Shown in pieces: positions 25,261 through 37,487 of a stretch of 64,000 bases of DNA. The first letter of the stretch is position 1, and each line of letters opens with the position of its first letter. Source of the stretch: Eonycteris spelaea. Its lineage: Eukaryota; Chordata; Mammalia; Chiroptera; Pteropodidae. Made by a program: the position numbers and the translations under genes. Location: NCBI GenBank assembly GCA_003508835.1, contig PUFA01000057.1, positions 7,018,501-7,082,500 on the forward strand, in the 5' to 3' direction. The notes below the pieces were generated by a model that was given only the letters and a program-made list of their open reading frames with translations, was not told the origin of the DNA and did no database searches.

Positions 25261-25894
25261 AAAAAAAAAAGCGAGACAAAAGGATCCTATTTACTATCCT
25301 TATCATTTTATAAAAGAAAGAACATTTTAACACCAAAAGGGAAACAAAGAAGGAGGACTGTCATCTTGGATGCAAGAACTTCTTCCATAATCTGTGGTAG
25401 AATAGTATAGAAAAAAATAACCATCCATGGAAAAATAGTAGTATGAAAAAAATATAGCAAGGTATTATATATAGCCATTACTCAGATTTTAAAAAATGCT
25501 AATCGTTTGTCATCTTTGCTCCAGATTATTCCTGTTCAAAGTGCCTGTACATAAACTGTTTGTTGCCAGGCCATAATGAGACAAAGAGCTTGAACCAGAA
25601 TGAAATCAGCTATGTCACTAGGCACACAGTTCAGCGGCTGATACTTTTCACGGCAAGACTTTGTGACGAAGGAAGCTGTGTGTTATTTTACATCCTGGCG
25701 CAAGTGTCTTATCAGTGGTCCAGATGCCAGTAGCAAGCAGTTCACAAAGTGGCACTGGCCAGCATCCCTGTTCTAGATCTGGTTGTGTTTTTAGAAGTAA
25801 AAGTGGATGGTTATATTTGAAGCCCACATATGTTCACTCTGCTGTGATCCCATTCTCTTCTCTTTCTCTCCAGAGTTAACTGGTGTACCGAAGT
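25261..25894. other. Unassigned sequence
   Basis: Begins with an A run (continuing the L1 tail region). Nothing else is recognised. Confidence 0.4.
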
Positions 25895-26260
25895 CGGTTT
25901 CTATTCTCTCACTATATCTGCACAAGCCCATTAGAATATATAACATCATTTATCTTGCTTTATATAGCCTTCTGAAATTTAACTTGGTTTGCATAACTTG
26001 ATTTTAAATACTTATCTATCTTGATACATATAGATCTGCTTTATAGTATGGCTTCATGTAACTATACCATATTATATTTATCTATCCTGTTAGTGGATAT
26101 TTGGGTTGTTTCAAGTTTTTTGCTCATACAGATAACACTGCAGTGCACATTCTTATGAGTCTTTCCTGTGCATACGAGAATAATTTATTGGGAGAGTTAT
26201 CTGGGAGGAGAATTGGTGGGTCAAAGGTGAAGCAATATCTTCATTAGCATGTTAACCAAC
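25895..26260 (-). mobile_element. Old L1 ORF2 C-terminal region, antisense
   Basis: The plus strand shows 'gtggatatttgggttgtttc', 'gataacactgcagtgcacat' and 'ggagaattggtgggtcaaag', the antisense order of an L1ME/L1MC ORF2 end. It is heavily diverged and has no frame. Confidence 0.75.
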
Positions 26261-27373
26261 TTAGTTGTTTACTACAGCTTTTCAGGTAAATGGGGAGTGG
26301 GAAAGTTAATATTAAAAGTCAACCATTAATAAATTTGGTTTTCTGGACCATATTGAGGGCTGCTGATTGTTGATCTATCTAAAGGTTTAGCTCAAAGTCT
26401 GCTTGTAATAGATAATCTGGCAGATTGATTAGAGTGACTTTTCTTTGGACGTGGGGACAGGGACCAACAGGGAGGAGCAAGCACTATATTAAGTTTCCCC
26501 TTTCCATGTGAACTAGAGAATGTTTGCATTCTTGGTCTGGGAGGGGGATGAAACTGGGTGTTGCTGTCTCTTGGGCTTTGTTACAGATGACTTTTTTGGT
26601 CTAAGAAAATCTCATGGGCCAAAACTTGGCCAATCTCTGCGTGTTTCTTTTTAGAGTGGCTTTTACTCAGAGTATCAGATGATCTAAGTTTCTTTCAACC
26701 ATCTAGTCTGTGGTTTCTTTGAACAAGTTGGGGAGATCCAGGTTCCTTTAGGGTTGGATGTCGGAGGTATGTCCCCAACTCATCTGGAGGACTGAGAGGG
26801 CTCCTGTGTCCAGCATCCATGGGTAGCCACCACCTAGCCTGCTAGGAGCACTTGGGGTTTGGCTATGGATGAATCAAGCTCAGTCTAAAAGAACAAACTG
26901 AGAACTGAGACAATGTCTAAATGTGCTTGTACTTTATTCACAGCCTCTCTCTTATCTTTAGCAAATAGTAGAGTGCTTTGATCACTCCTTAAAAAACAGT
27001 AAGTGGGAAGACAACATGATAGAAGAAAAAAGCTGTAGACACATCAAAGGAAAAATAACAGACAAAAGCCTTTTCATTTATAGGGTTCATCTCAGCCTGT
27101 CCAAGAAGACTGTAAGCTGACCATCCTCAAATATTGATGAGTTAAGTTATGGAATGGAAAGTCTGAGAGGAATAAACATATGAATAATCTGTATCAATGA
27201 TTCAGGTGTCTTGCTGACAAACATTTTGTGTATAATTTGGCACATGTGACCCACTATGGTCACCAGGTTACCAGACAAAAGCTTTTTCAGTGGTTGCTGC
27301 TTGTGAAGTAATTGCTTTTTTAGATATATAGCACATGTTTACATTTGCAAAATAATTTATTTTTTATAATCAG
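26261..27373. other. Unassigned sequence upstream of the candidate exon
   Basis: No repeat named. The last 40 bases before 27374 are T/A-rich and end in 'cag', fitting a splice acceptor. Confidence 0.4.
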
Positions 27374-27545
27374 CTGTCAAAGCTTGAAAAACAGCAGCAG
27401 AGGAAAGAAAAGACCAGAGCCAAAGGGCCTTCTGAATCAAGCAAAGAAAGAAATGCTCCTCGAAAAGAAGACCGCAGTGCCAGCAGCGGGGCCGAAGGGA
27501 TGTGTCTTCTGAACGGGAACCGTAGTCTTTAGCGACAGAACTCAG
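27374..27545 (+). CDS. Candidate exon of an unidentified gene (possible terminal coding exon)
   Basis: I do not recognise the gene. A T-rich stretch ending 'tttttataatcag' is followed by 51 open codons (27374-27526 plus CTT) and a TAG at 27530-27532. 'ctcag|gtagga' at 27545/27546 could be a splice donor. The translation is Lys/Glu/Arg-rich and hydrophilic, starting LSKLEKQQQRKEKTRAKG and including SSKERNAPRKEDRSASSG, like a disordered protein tail. The other two frames are closed. The segment keeps about eight CpGs in 150 bases, far above its surroundings, as conserved coding DNA often does. The last codons before TAG might be out of frame through a lost G near 27499, since the +1 alternative also ends in TAG nearby. 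It could instead be a retrocopy fragment or chance; no second exon was found in the window. Confidence 0.5.
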
Positions 27546-28249
27546 GTAGGAGAGTGCCCTCCCCGCATAACTCCGTCTTTCCACATTTTGGGCAGACAGC
27601 AATGAATAGAGAACAGAATGACTTTTGCGGCTGAATCCACTTTACGGACATTAATCTATACCTTTTTTAAGTTGTTGACTTCTAGGATGGAGAGAAAAGT
27701 CAAGATGTGGGAGGGTCAGGTACCCATGGCCTGGGATGTTCACAGGGAGGTTCTGTGTATGTCACCTTCCTCAGTTGCCTGTGCCAGTCAACAATTGCCA
27801 CTGCCATTAGCATTTTGAGAGTGTTCGCAGATCAGAATCCAGACCAGGAGCTTCACACGAGCTCCTACCATTGGTCGGTCCTCGCCATTCTTCCTCTCAG
27901 CAGCTTCAGTGGAGACCAGCATTGTCTGCAGCAGCCTCCTCTCATAATTTCCTGCCTCATGTTCCACCGACCTTAACTTCACCCTGCAGGGCACTACCAG
28001 TTTACTTTTCCTGAAATGGGGTTTTATTCTCATCACTTCCACGTCCAGGGACGCACTCTGTTCACCGTAGCATGAACTCCACTTCCCTGCTTGAAGATCA
28101 GAGGCCTCTAAAACTTGATCCAGCCATCTGACGGTCCTTTGCTCAAGTTCAGTTCCCCAGTAAACCCATTATCAAGAGCCTCTTACTTGCCACAGTTCAC
28201 AAGTTCAGGGAGCAGCATAGGAATAATTACACTGCAGCATGGTGCATTG
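27546..28249. other. Unassigned sequence downstream of the candidate exon
   Basis: Could be intron or 3' UTR. No AATAAA followed by a clear cleavage context was seen close to the stop codon. No repeat named. Confidence 0.35.
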
Positions 28250-28259
28250 TGGTAGTGAT

Positions 28260-28730
28260 GGGACGTGGGGTGGGGTCAGAAGGAAGTCGAGGAGGGGAGG
28301 ACTCTGGAATTGGATCTCAAAGGACATGTGAAATAAAGATGATGGATAGGGTAGGGAGCTGCCTAAGCCAGGAGAAGAGCTGATGCAAATGTTGGTGGGA
28401 GGGACAAGGACAGATAAGTTTTGGAACAGAAGTATTGAGTGGCTGAAGTATTGAGTACAGTGGTGGGAGTTTTCTAGGGAGCTTTTCTGAAGTTAGAGAA
28501 GTAGGAAGGTTCTGGGCCAAAAGGGTCTGATTTGCAAGTCTAAGGAATTCGGATTTCATCCTGGCATGATGGGGAACTATGAAAGGTTTTAAGTGTATAA
28601 GTGACATAATCAGATAAAGTTTTAAAGATCACTTTAAGCACCCTTGAGGAGTTGAGGCTGGAAGCAGATAGACCAGTTTGGAGGCAGTTGCAGAAATTAA
28701 GAGGAGTCAAGATCAGAGAGTGCATTTTGG
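28260..28730 (-). mobile_element. L2 LINE, antisense
   Basis: On the plus strand: 'ctaaggaattcggatttcat', 'tggggaactatgaaaggttt', 'gtgacataatcagataaagt' and 'ccagtttggaggcagttgca', in the order seen on the antisense strand of L2. Highly diverged, as expected for L2. Confidence 0.8.
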
Positions 28731-29334
28731 AGCCTTCAGCTTATAGGCTGTGGGTCAACCCAGGTCAACATACATATTTGCAGGAGAAGAGAACATTCGT
28801 AAGGCAATTTCCTGCTTTCTCTTTCCTTTATGAAAGGGAGTGGAGGTTAGAAGTCTATGAAATGTCCTTGCAGACGGACATTACTAGATATTGAAATATA
28901 TTACAGAGCCCATAGTGATAATTGGGTGCAATGGAACCAGCTCGCAAAACATAAACAGACCAAAGGAAGAGAACAGAGAGCTCAGAAAGGATGGGTTGTC
29001 AGCCGGGAGTGGGAGGGGCAGATTGAAGGGGACTCTCTCAGTTTTTCTGTGGAGCTGCTTCTCAAGCTTCCCCTGCCCCTGCGGAGTATGTTGGAGAGAA
29101 CAGTCCATTACCCACTCTTGCTTGCTGAACAAAGGGTGAAAGACAGGCTAATCTGATGGCCAGGGACTGGCATTCATTAGACCAAGTTTTCATACTGGAT
29201 AGTTCCTTAGTTCAGGAGAAAAATCCCTGGACTCTTCCTGTTTCCACTCCTTGGGCTGAGGGCAGCTGCCCAGCCTCATGCTTTTATTCTCTTGTCTCCA
29301 CTAAAGCATTGCCTTATGTCTTTTTTCTTTGGTT
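28731..29334. other. Unassigned sequence
   Basis: No feature recognised. Confidence 0.4.
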
Positions 29335-29425
29335 TTAAGTTTTGAGTTTGTTTTTGTATATGATGTAAAAAGATCGTTTCATTTTTTTTGCATGTATCTG
29401 TGTAGTTTTAGTTGATTGCTTTCTT
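29335..29425 (-). mobile_element. Short L1 ORF2 fragment, antisense
   Basis: 'gagtttgtttttgtatatga' and 'ttttttttgcatgtatctgt' resemble a well known antisense stretch of L1 ORF2. Too short to place more exactly. Confidence 0.55.
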
Positions 29426-32400
29426 GATTATATTTATCAACTTGCTAACATTTTATAAATTTAATATCTTGATTTTTGATTTAACTATGTCTGATCAATA
29501 CTTTGAAAATCTTTGTTTTATTTATTAAGGGGTATAGAATCTTTTAAAATCAGTGCAAAACATAACTTTCTATTTGTGTTGGAATTTGGCCTCAGAATAA
29601 TTCCAATAGAGAGTACCATGAACATCAGTATCCTGTGGCCACTGGACAGCCTGGAAGTGACTTTGCCATTTCTGTGAGCAAGAAAAACACCTGAGGGTAT
29701 CGTGCATAGAAAAGTGACAGTAACTGTGTGTCACAGAACTTCCTGGAAGAGATATTTGGGGGAAAAAAAGCTGAGCACAAATTGAGAAGGGCAAGAGGTG
29801 AAAGTGGACATTTCTTTCTAACATCTCCCAAGCTTAAGAGGCAAAGTTTCTCATAGCTTGTAGCTATCTATTTTTTGCTTCTCTAAAAATAATGAAAAAT
29901 TTAAATCTATAATTTTATTCTCAAGATAGTGCAGATTCGGTAGCATAGAACTTGGACTAAATTGTACTGTTGTCCCATCAAATACCCAAAAAGAGCTAAC
30001 CAGAGAGGGAACACAGCCATGGGAAAAGCAAACTCAAGGGGCACAGTGTTTTGAAGAGTAGGCAGATGTGTTTTCCTTCCTTTTCCCTGTAAATCAAGTT
30101 CACTGCAGCCATGTTATTATTATAGCCCTAGGAAAGAAATGAGGAGAGGATGAATAAAGAGGAACGATGCAGGGAGAAGCCCCTGCCTAACAGGAGGGAA
30201 GGTGAAAGAAAGCCCTCAGGTTAGAAGAGTCACTGAGAGAGAAGATGGACAGATGCAGGGGATGCCAGAGGCCACACTTGGCATTCTGGCTCCCTGCTCC
30301 AGGTCAGAATCCTTGGGGTGGGAGTTAGGTTGATGGGAAAGCTGCAAGCCATGAGGGCCTGTGCTCTGGTCCCTGGTGGGAATTTGAGAAGGAGAATGCT
30401 GTGCAGGATGGCTCCAGGTCTCCACAAGGCTGCTGCAGCTCAGTAGAAGGGGTGGCCAGACATGTTAGGCTTCGGGAGGTGGAAAGAGGTAATGTAAGGT
30501 CTCACCTACCCTGTGGAGGGTTGGTGCAGAAGAGAGCTGTGTGGGGATCCTTTGGGCCCACCATGGGTCTTGGTGGAAGAGGTGAGTTGAGCCTGCCCTA
30601 GAGATTGTAAAGAAATATCTGGTGTGGGAGGGCAGAGGGGTCATGGCCTCAGCTCTCAAAGGTACTGATAGTCCCTGTAAGTCTTAGAAATAACCTCCTT
30701 CTAGGGAGACTTGAGGGGTCTGTAGTACTTGTGAGAGCTGAGGTAAGGCCAAGTGAGCCAAGGGGGCCTCTGGCCCCGAGCAATTGAGTGCCCTTTATTG
30801 GTATGCGCCAGCGCCCAGGTGCTGAGCCACTTCAGCACCTGGCCACAGAGACCACCTGAGGATTGAGAGAGCTTTTTGACACCAAGGTGAGACAGCGTGA
30901 CTGTGTGCGCAAGTTTTACCCTGCTTCAACTCGTGGGATGGAGGCTCATGAGGAAGTTTAGGTGAGCCCATGAAGGTCCAGGGGCCATGTTTTTGTGTTT
31001 TCGTTTTTGTTTTTGCACATTTAGTCATACCATCTGTGTTTTGACTAATTGCTGGAGAAAAGCCATTCATTTATTGACAGTTTAAGGTGAGCGTCCAGTT
31101 GCAATTATTCAAACCAGAGATCAGGCAGTGCAGGCCTGGTGGCTGCTGCTGACGTCCAGCTGTGGATGGGTGTTAAGTGCGGGGTCCTCTGAGCCATCCT
31201 TCTGGCTGCCTCTAAGACACCCACAGACAGTTGAGGACCAGTGAGGGGCTGTGGCTCCCTCACTTCCGGGATGTTAGCCATGTTCCCAGATCTCAGATCC
31301 CAAAGGAGGCTAGACTAAAGACTCTATATGTTTGAGGTTTTTGTTGCCCATGGGCTTTTGTTGTCCCTCCTCATGAAATTTGTCATCCTAGTAGACCCAC
31401 AAAATCATCACCCAATATTCAAATTTCTATAAGAGCTGAATTAAGTAGTGACAGACAGAAAGTGACCTTGGCATTTACTCTGCTCCACAGAAAAACTGCA
31501 GTAACCCTCCACCCCCTACCACCTCAGCGAGGGAGCTGAATGAGCCCTAGGGAGTCTCACAGGCTCTGTGGGGAGCCCCTTTGACTTTCTAAGGTATGGG
31601 AAAGAAAAGGCAAAAGAAAATGGAATGAAAAATTGCCTGATCTTGGGCATACTTTTCTTTGAAAATTAGTCAAAAACTTTCATGGTTCAGAAGTCATTCC
31701 CAAGGTGTCACCATATCTCTCACATTGCAAATATTGGTATTTATTTATTTAGTGGACATGAAACTGCTGAAATTAATTTCTGTTTTTGTCCTCTGTCTTA
31801 TTCCTTCAGGCTCCCTCACAAAGCTGGGAGGATTCAAGGTTTTCTATGAGGTTACAACTCAGTTTTATTCCCTAGGACAACTTCTCACTAAAAGAATGCA
31901 CTTTCTGCTTTTGATTGCAGGTTCAAGTATCACCTCATTGAGTATTTACTTAACTGTTGTCATTAGGCTGTGAGAGGACCATGCTCCTGACCAGTATCCC
32001 ACATTTCTGTCCTCAAATGTCAATACATTTGAAAACAAAAAAGGAAATTGTTTTGGAAACTGCCATCTGTTTGCTTTTTCGACTTGACCTTTATCTGAAT
32101 AGTAGGATGTGTCCTGGCTGAGCACATTTCTTTTTAATGAGCTAGAACAGTTTTGTGTTTATGTGTGTGTGTTCTATTCAAAGGATATTTCATCATTTTT
32201 CACTGTTTTATTTCCACTTTGGAAGGTAGAGTCTTTCATTCCCAGAGCTCCACTTTGCTTCCTTGTATCAACATTCCTACCAGTTCTCCAGTCCATGTGT
32301 TGATATTTCATGATACAAAACTAGCTGTGCCTCTGAGGTGGTGTTTTTATTTTTTTTAACTTAAAACATCTTTTGCCCTAGAGTTTGCAATATACAGTTT

Positions 32401-32640
32401 AAACTAATCTAAGTCCACCTTCAAATAACACTGTGCCACTTCACATGGATTACAGGTCCTCCCTCCCAAATGTTGACACTACTGTCATTCATTTCACTTT
32501 CCATATGCTTTATAACCCAGCGTATTGTTACTATTATTATTTTATAAATAGTTTTAGAAGGATTAAGAATAAGAATAAGAAAAGGTCTTATTTTACCTTG
32601 ATTTCTTCTTTGACACTTCTTTTCATTATGTGAACTCAAG
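29426..32640. other. Unassigned, repeat-poor sequence
   Basis: About 3.2 kb without a recognised gene or repeat. Contains an 11-bp perfect inverted repeat at 30815-30842 (listed separately). Confidence 0.4.
30815..30842. repeat. Perfect 11-bp inverted repeat with 6-base loop
   Basis: 'ccaggtgctga' (30815-30825), loop 'gccact', then 'tcagcacctgg' (30832-30842). It could fold as a short hairpin in RNA or DNA. No transposon ends or terminator context explain it. Confidence 0.9.
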
Positions 32641-32659
32641 TTTCTGACCTATATTGTGC

Positions 32660-33735
32660 TCCTTCTGTTTGAAGAACTTCTTTTAGTATTTTTGTAGCAC
32701 AGAACTAAGAAAGTCTTTATTTCTCCTCTGTTTTTGAAGGATAATTTCTATGGTATAGAATTCTAGATTGGTGGGGATTTTTTTCTTTCAATACTTTAAA
32801 TATTTACTCTACTCTCTTCTTGCTTGCACAATTTCTTCTGAGAAGTCCTCTGTAATTCTCATCCTTGTTCCTTTTTAGGTTAAATGGCCCTGGCTGCCCT
32901 CTATGTACACCTTCCTGCCCCCCACCTCTGGGCTTCTTTCAAGATTTTATTTATTTATTTATTTTTTCACAGCTCATATACAGTTTTCCTAGGTTTGGTT
33001 CCTGCCTGGATCTGTGATTTGGTGTTTTCTGTCATTAAGTTTGGAATGTTCTTGGCCATTGTTCAAATATTTCTTCTCTGTTTTCTCGCTCCCTATTCCT
33101 TCTGGTATTCTAGTTACATGTTAGTTAAACCTTTCGCAGTTGCCTTACAAGTCTTGGATGGTCTGTTCTTTTTATTCCTCATTCTTTTCTCTTTTCATTT
33201 CAGTTCGGAAAGTTTGTGTTGATCTATCTTTAAGCCTACTGATTTATCCCTTGGCTGTGTCCAGTCTACTGATGAGTCCATCACAGCATTCTTCATTTTT
33301 GTTATAGTGATTTTTTTTTCTAGCATTTCCTTTTGATTCTTTCTTGAAGTTTTCATCTCTGCTTACATTACCCATCTGTCCTTGCATATTGTCTACACTC
33401 CATTAGAGCTTTTAACATATCAATCATAGTTATTTTTCCTTTTCTGATAATTTCAACAGCAGCATCATATCTGTCTCATTCTTGTGATTGCGTTGGGTTT
33501 TCCAAGCTTCTGGATCTGTAAATGTATGTTTTTCAATACATTCAGAAAACTTTAAGCAGTATTTCTTCAGTTGTTATTTTCTGCCCAATTTCTTTCCTGG
33601 AGAATGTTACTGTTCCCGAACCTTAAGTGTTGTTCTGGTCTTTGTTACATATGAGGTTGATCTGCTTTCTCACTATGGCACTTTATGTTGCTTTACTAGC
33701 AGTAGGGCTGGATAGTCTTCATGCTTAGGCTTTTA
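32660..33735 (-). mobile_element. HAL1-like / L1 ORF1 region, antisense
   Basis: On the plus strand: 'gaagaacttcttttagtatt', 'aaagtctttatttctcctct', 'ccattgttcaaatatttctt' and 'agtctactgatgagtccatc' occur in the antisense order of the L1M/HAL1 ORF1 region. HAL1 elements are 'half-L1' retrotransposons that kept ORF1 and lost ORF2. Plus-strand ORFs here are antisense artefacts. Confidence 0.75.
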
Positions 33736-33754
33736 CCTCATTTGCATTATTTAT

Positions 33755-34150
33755 TAAAAAATAAACACTAACTCGAAAAGATATATGCACCCCATATTCA
33801 CTACAGCATTACTTGCAACAGCCAAAATATGGAAAAAAACAAAATGTCCATTAATGAATGGATAAAGAAATCATGATAAGTATGTGTATCTATGTGTGCA
33901 TATAAAATGGAATCTTATTCATCCATAAAAAAGAATGAAATCTTGCCATGTATCACAACATGGATGGTCTTCCAGGGCATTATGCTAAGTGAAATAAGTC
34001 AGAGAAAAACAAATACCATACTCTCTTTCTTATAAGTGGAATCTAAACAACAACAACAACAACAACAACACAACAACAACATAATACAAGCTCATAGATA
34101 CAAACAACAGATTGGTGGTTGCCAGAGGGTGGGATAAATGGGTGAACTAT
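33755..34150 (+). mobile_element. L1 ORF2 C-terminus, sense, with (AAC)n
   Basis: Sense L1: 'aacagccaaaatatggaaaa', 'tccattaatgaatggataaa', 'cattatgctaagtgaaataa' and 'gattggtggttgccagaggg'. An (AAC)n microsatellite (34046-34081) has grown within it. Oriented opposite to the adjacent HAL1-like fragment. Confidence 0.88.
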
Positions 34151-34273
34151 TGCTATTGTTTTAGTTAAGTGAATTTTATTTTTTTTAATGAAAATAAATT
34201 GGTAAGAACCTGGCCACAATTAGTAATTCTGTCTGTTGCTAAAGTGCAGAGCTAAGCTTATAGATAACCTAGA

Positions 34274-34476
34274 GTGTGCTATCTAATTCAGTAGGCGCTA
34301 CTTGCAGGGAATATTTAAATGTAAATTAAAATATAATAAAATTTAAAATTAATTTCCTCAGTCATAGTAGTCACAATTCAAATGCTCAGTAGTCACATAT
34401 GGCTAATGATTGCCATTTTGAATAGTGCTAATAGAGAACAATTCTATCACTGCATAAAATTCAGTTGGACAGCACT
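34274..34476. mobile_element. hAT-Charlie MITE ('TGTCCAATAGAA' family) with perfect target duplication
   Basis: Ends 'gtgctatctaattcagtagg' and 'cagttggacagcact' are the diverged inverted termini. The interior has 'tcacatatggctaatgattg'. The 8-mer 'aacctaga' flanks it exactly (34266-34273 and 34477-34484). At 203 bp it is noncoding. Confidence 0.92.
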
Positions 34477-34484
34477 AACCTAGA

Positions 34485-36224
34485 GGGACTGAATTAAGAT
34501 TTTTGAGACCGTTATCTGAGCTACTGTAAGTTCTATAAGACTGACATGGTTAAATCTATAGAAATATACATGAGAAATAGATAGGATAGCATTTAAGCCA
34601 AAAAATAAAAACATTGCTGTCAGAGATTTTTCCTTCCACTATCAGGTAACATTATTTCTGCCCCCCGCCCCCCCCACCCCACTTGCTTTATTATTTCAAC
34701 CCAAGCTTTACTTCCTTAATTAGGAAATTGAATCACTATCCCTGTGTTCTCATCACCAAGTTGGGACCATCAGCACTCAAACAAAGGAAGAGATTCTCAA
34801 TTTTGACAATTCGGTGGAGGGCTCACCGTGATTTCTAACAGTGCTAGAAGGTCTGAGTGAATTCTTCATTGATAACATGAACTTCACAGTGACTTTCATG
34901 TTTTTTATAGAAAGCCTTCCTTTTAAAGGCAAATGGATTCAGATTAAATCCCCAACCATGACCTGAAATAAATAAAAGCTTGGTCTTTTGACAGTGGTTT
35001 GGAGAGCAGGTCTGTGGTGTGTGTGTATATCCTAACTCTAGCATTTACATCTTGGGGTTGTTCTAATGGCCTGAAGCCAGAAGCAGATTATCTGGAAGTC
35101 AGGATCTTTGAGAGACTCTATTTAAACAGACAATTGAGGGATTCCTTGCTCCTGATCTGGACTGTTACCCACTGTCCCCGAAGTTTGCAGGCAGTGAAAG
35201 AGCCATGCCAGCATCTTCTTTTATAAGGCTAGGAAGTTGTGGTGCTAAGTTATCAGGCTCTTCCTGCTACTGTTTTTCAGGTGCCCCTAGCCTACAGGTC
35301 ATGTCTGGCCCTCAAATAGCTGACCTGGCTCAGAGAGACATCAAAAAAGTGCATTTGGAAATAGATATCATCTCAGATATCATCTCACCAGCTCTCAGAG
35401 GAAGGCACATGACCTGTTCTCTAGGGTTTTTAAATTTCAAGTGTCAGTGGTCCACTCTTCTAGAGAATCATGTGTTTATCAGCTTGAATGTGACTTCTAC
35501 TCAGCACTTCTAATCTGGCAGATGGACCTCACAGGTAGCTCATGCCCCCTTCCCTGTTCTTGCTTCCAGCTGTGTGAACCTCATGATCTCCAGCCATTCC
35601 ACCTGATGGCCAGCAACCTGGTCTCTAGGGTTTTCTATAGTTATGTTTAAGAAAATGAGAAGGAACATTTATTAAAAGTTAGATTGGTAATAAAAAGCAT
35701 CTACTGGCCAATCCATATATTGTGGTGGCAGTAGCTTTCAGGTGGAACAGTGTCTACTTTTGACCAAAAGGTTCTTGTGTGCATTTTGGAAGCTAATCAT
35801 TCATAATACTAATGCTAATGTTATAATTAGGACTGCATGTTAGTGGTCCCAATATTAGCACAGTTAGTTCTAAAGTCATACTTAGTTGTAAACCCTTCCG
35901 GTTAGATGTTCGATGAAGCCTTTATGCCTGACTGGTTTACTCCTGGGCTGAAACCTCTCAGAATCCCTGCTGGTTCTATGATTCTCTAGGAGGGACTTAG
36001 AATTCCTTAATTGTCTTTCTCTTATAAAAAAAAATTTTAAAGCTATTTATATTATAAATTAGTGCTCATTCATTATAGAAAATTTCAAAAATGCCAGAAT
36101 GCTCAAAGAAGAAAATAGAAGTCATGTGCCATCTCATTATTCTAAAATAATCATTAATAACATAATGCTTTTATAATGTTTTCTCTAAGCAGATAATTCT
36201 ATGTCTCTTTAATTTTACAAAGTT
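34485..36224. other. Unassigned sequence
   Basis: No gene or named repeat recognised. A C-rich run lies near 34661-34680. Confidence 0.4.
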
Positions 36225-36345
36225 GGAGACATTTTATACACACACCACACACACACACACACATACATGCTTATATATACATATATGTATACATATATTG
36301 TGTATATATATTCGTATATATGTGTGTGTATATATATATAATATT
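36225..36345. repeat. (AC)n and (TA/TG)n microsatellites
   Basis: An (AC)n run (36239-36262) is followed by alternating TA/TG sequence to about 36345. Confidence 0.95.
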
Positions 36346-36708
36346 ATTTGCTTTAATCGTCTAACAAAATACCATGAACATTTTCTAGGTCATTTATCCT
36401 TCTATATTAAACTTATTACCTCCACCTGTACATCAAGCATTTGAAGCATACATTTATTATCTCAACGCATTAAAACATGTAGAATATTAATTGGAGTAAA
36501 TGTAAAAAATACATTAAGTAGATTCCCAAAGCTCATTTTGAGTTTAAAACAAAGGTTTTTATTTATACCAACAAGATGTAGTTCCCCAAAAGTCAGTGTG
36601 AGAACCAATTTCAGGATTTCAGTTATTAGTATTGCAAGTGACGAGAGAAGTATTTATAGGTTTCAGGTCTTAGGTTTGGGTTAACATCTTGATTAAAATA
36701 TAGGAGCA

Positions 36709-36828
36709 GTCTACGGCCATGCTACCCTGAACGTGCCCAATCCCATCTCATCTCAGAAGCTAAGCAGGGTTGATCCTGGATTAGTACTTGGACGGAAGAC
36801 CACCTAGGGAGACTAGGTGCTATAGGCA
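36709..36828 (+). pseudogene. 5S rRNA-derived retroposon (5S pseudogene or MEG-type SINE)
   Basis: About 120 bases align by eye with full-length mammalian 5S rRNA, from 'gtctacggccatgctaccct' through 'gaagctaagcagggt' (A-box region) and 'ttagtacttggacggaagac' (C-box region) to 'ggtgctataggca'. The many C-to-T and G-to-A changes show decay of a methylated non-functional copy. An A-rich tail 'aaaaaataaataa' follows directly, the hallmark of L1-mediated retroposition. A 5S gene would instead end in a T-run terminator, which is absent. Fruit bats have 5S-derived SINE families (MEG); a lone retropseudogene is the alternative. No clear target duplication was found. Confidence 0.93.
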
Positions 36829-36984
36829 TAAAAAATAAATAAGATTGTAAGCTGACAAGGTCCTTGCAATCTGTGAGGTCAACCAAGGGTTGCCTCACCT
36901 AAAACAATTATATACAATATATATAATAATTATATATGTTGTGTGTGTATGAGCAAAATGGTTTCTTTTTAACACTTTTTCTCA

Positions 36985-37433
36985 AAAAAATTTTTTTCAA
37001 TAACACTTGACATTCAATATTATATTAGTTTCAGGTATATCGTACAGTGGTTAGACATTATAGAACTTATGAAGTGATTCCTTTGATAAGTCTTATACTA
37101 GTTGATACCATATATAGTTATTACAATATTATTGGGTATATTTCCCTTTGCTGTACTTTACATTCCCATAGCTATTTCATAACAGCCAATTTGTACTTCT
37201 TAATCCCTTCACACTTTTTACCCATTTTCTTCAGTTCCCCTCCCATATAGTAACCATCAGTTTGTTCTCCGTATTTATGAGTTTGTTTCTGTTTTATTTA
37301 TTCTTTTTTAGATTCCACATGTAAGTGAAATCATGATACTTGTCTTTTTCTATGTGACTTATTTCACTTATCATAGTACCATGTTTTCATAAATGGTAAA
37401 ATTTCATTCTTTTTTTATAGCCAAGTAGTATTT

Positions 37434-37487
<54 letters not shown>

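Noticed and set aside
36709..36828. Functional 5S rRNA gene
   Set aside because: Many transitions, no T-run terminator and an A-rich tail show a retroposed copy.
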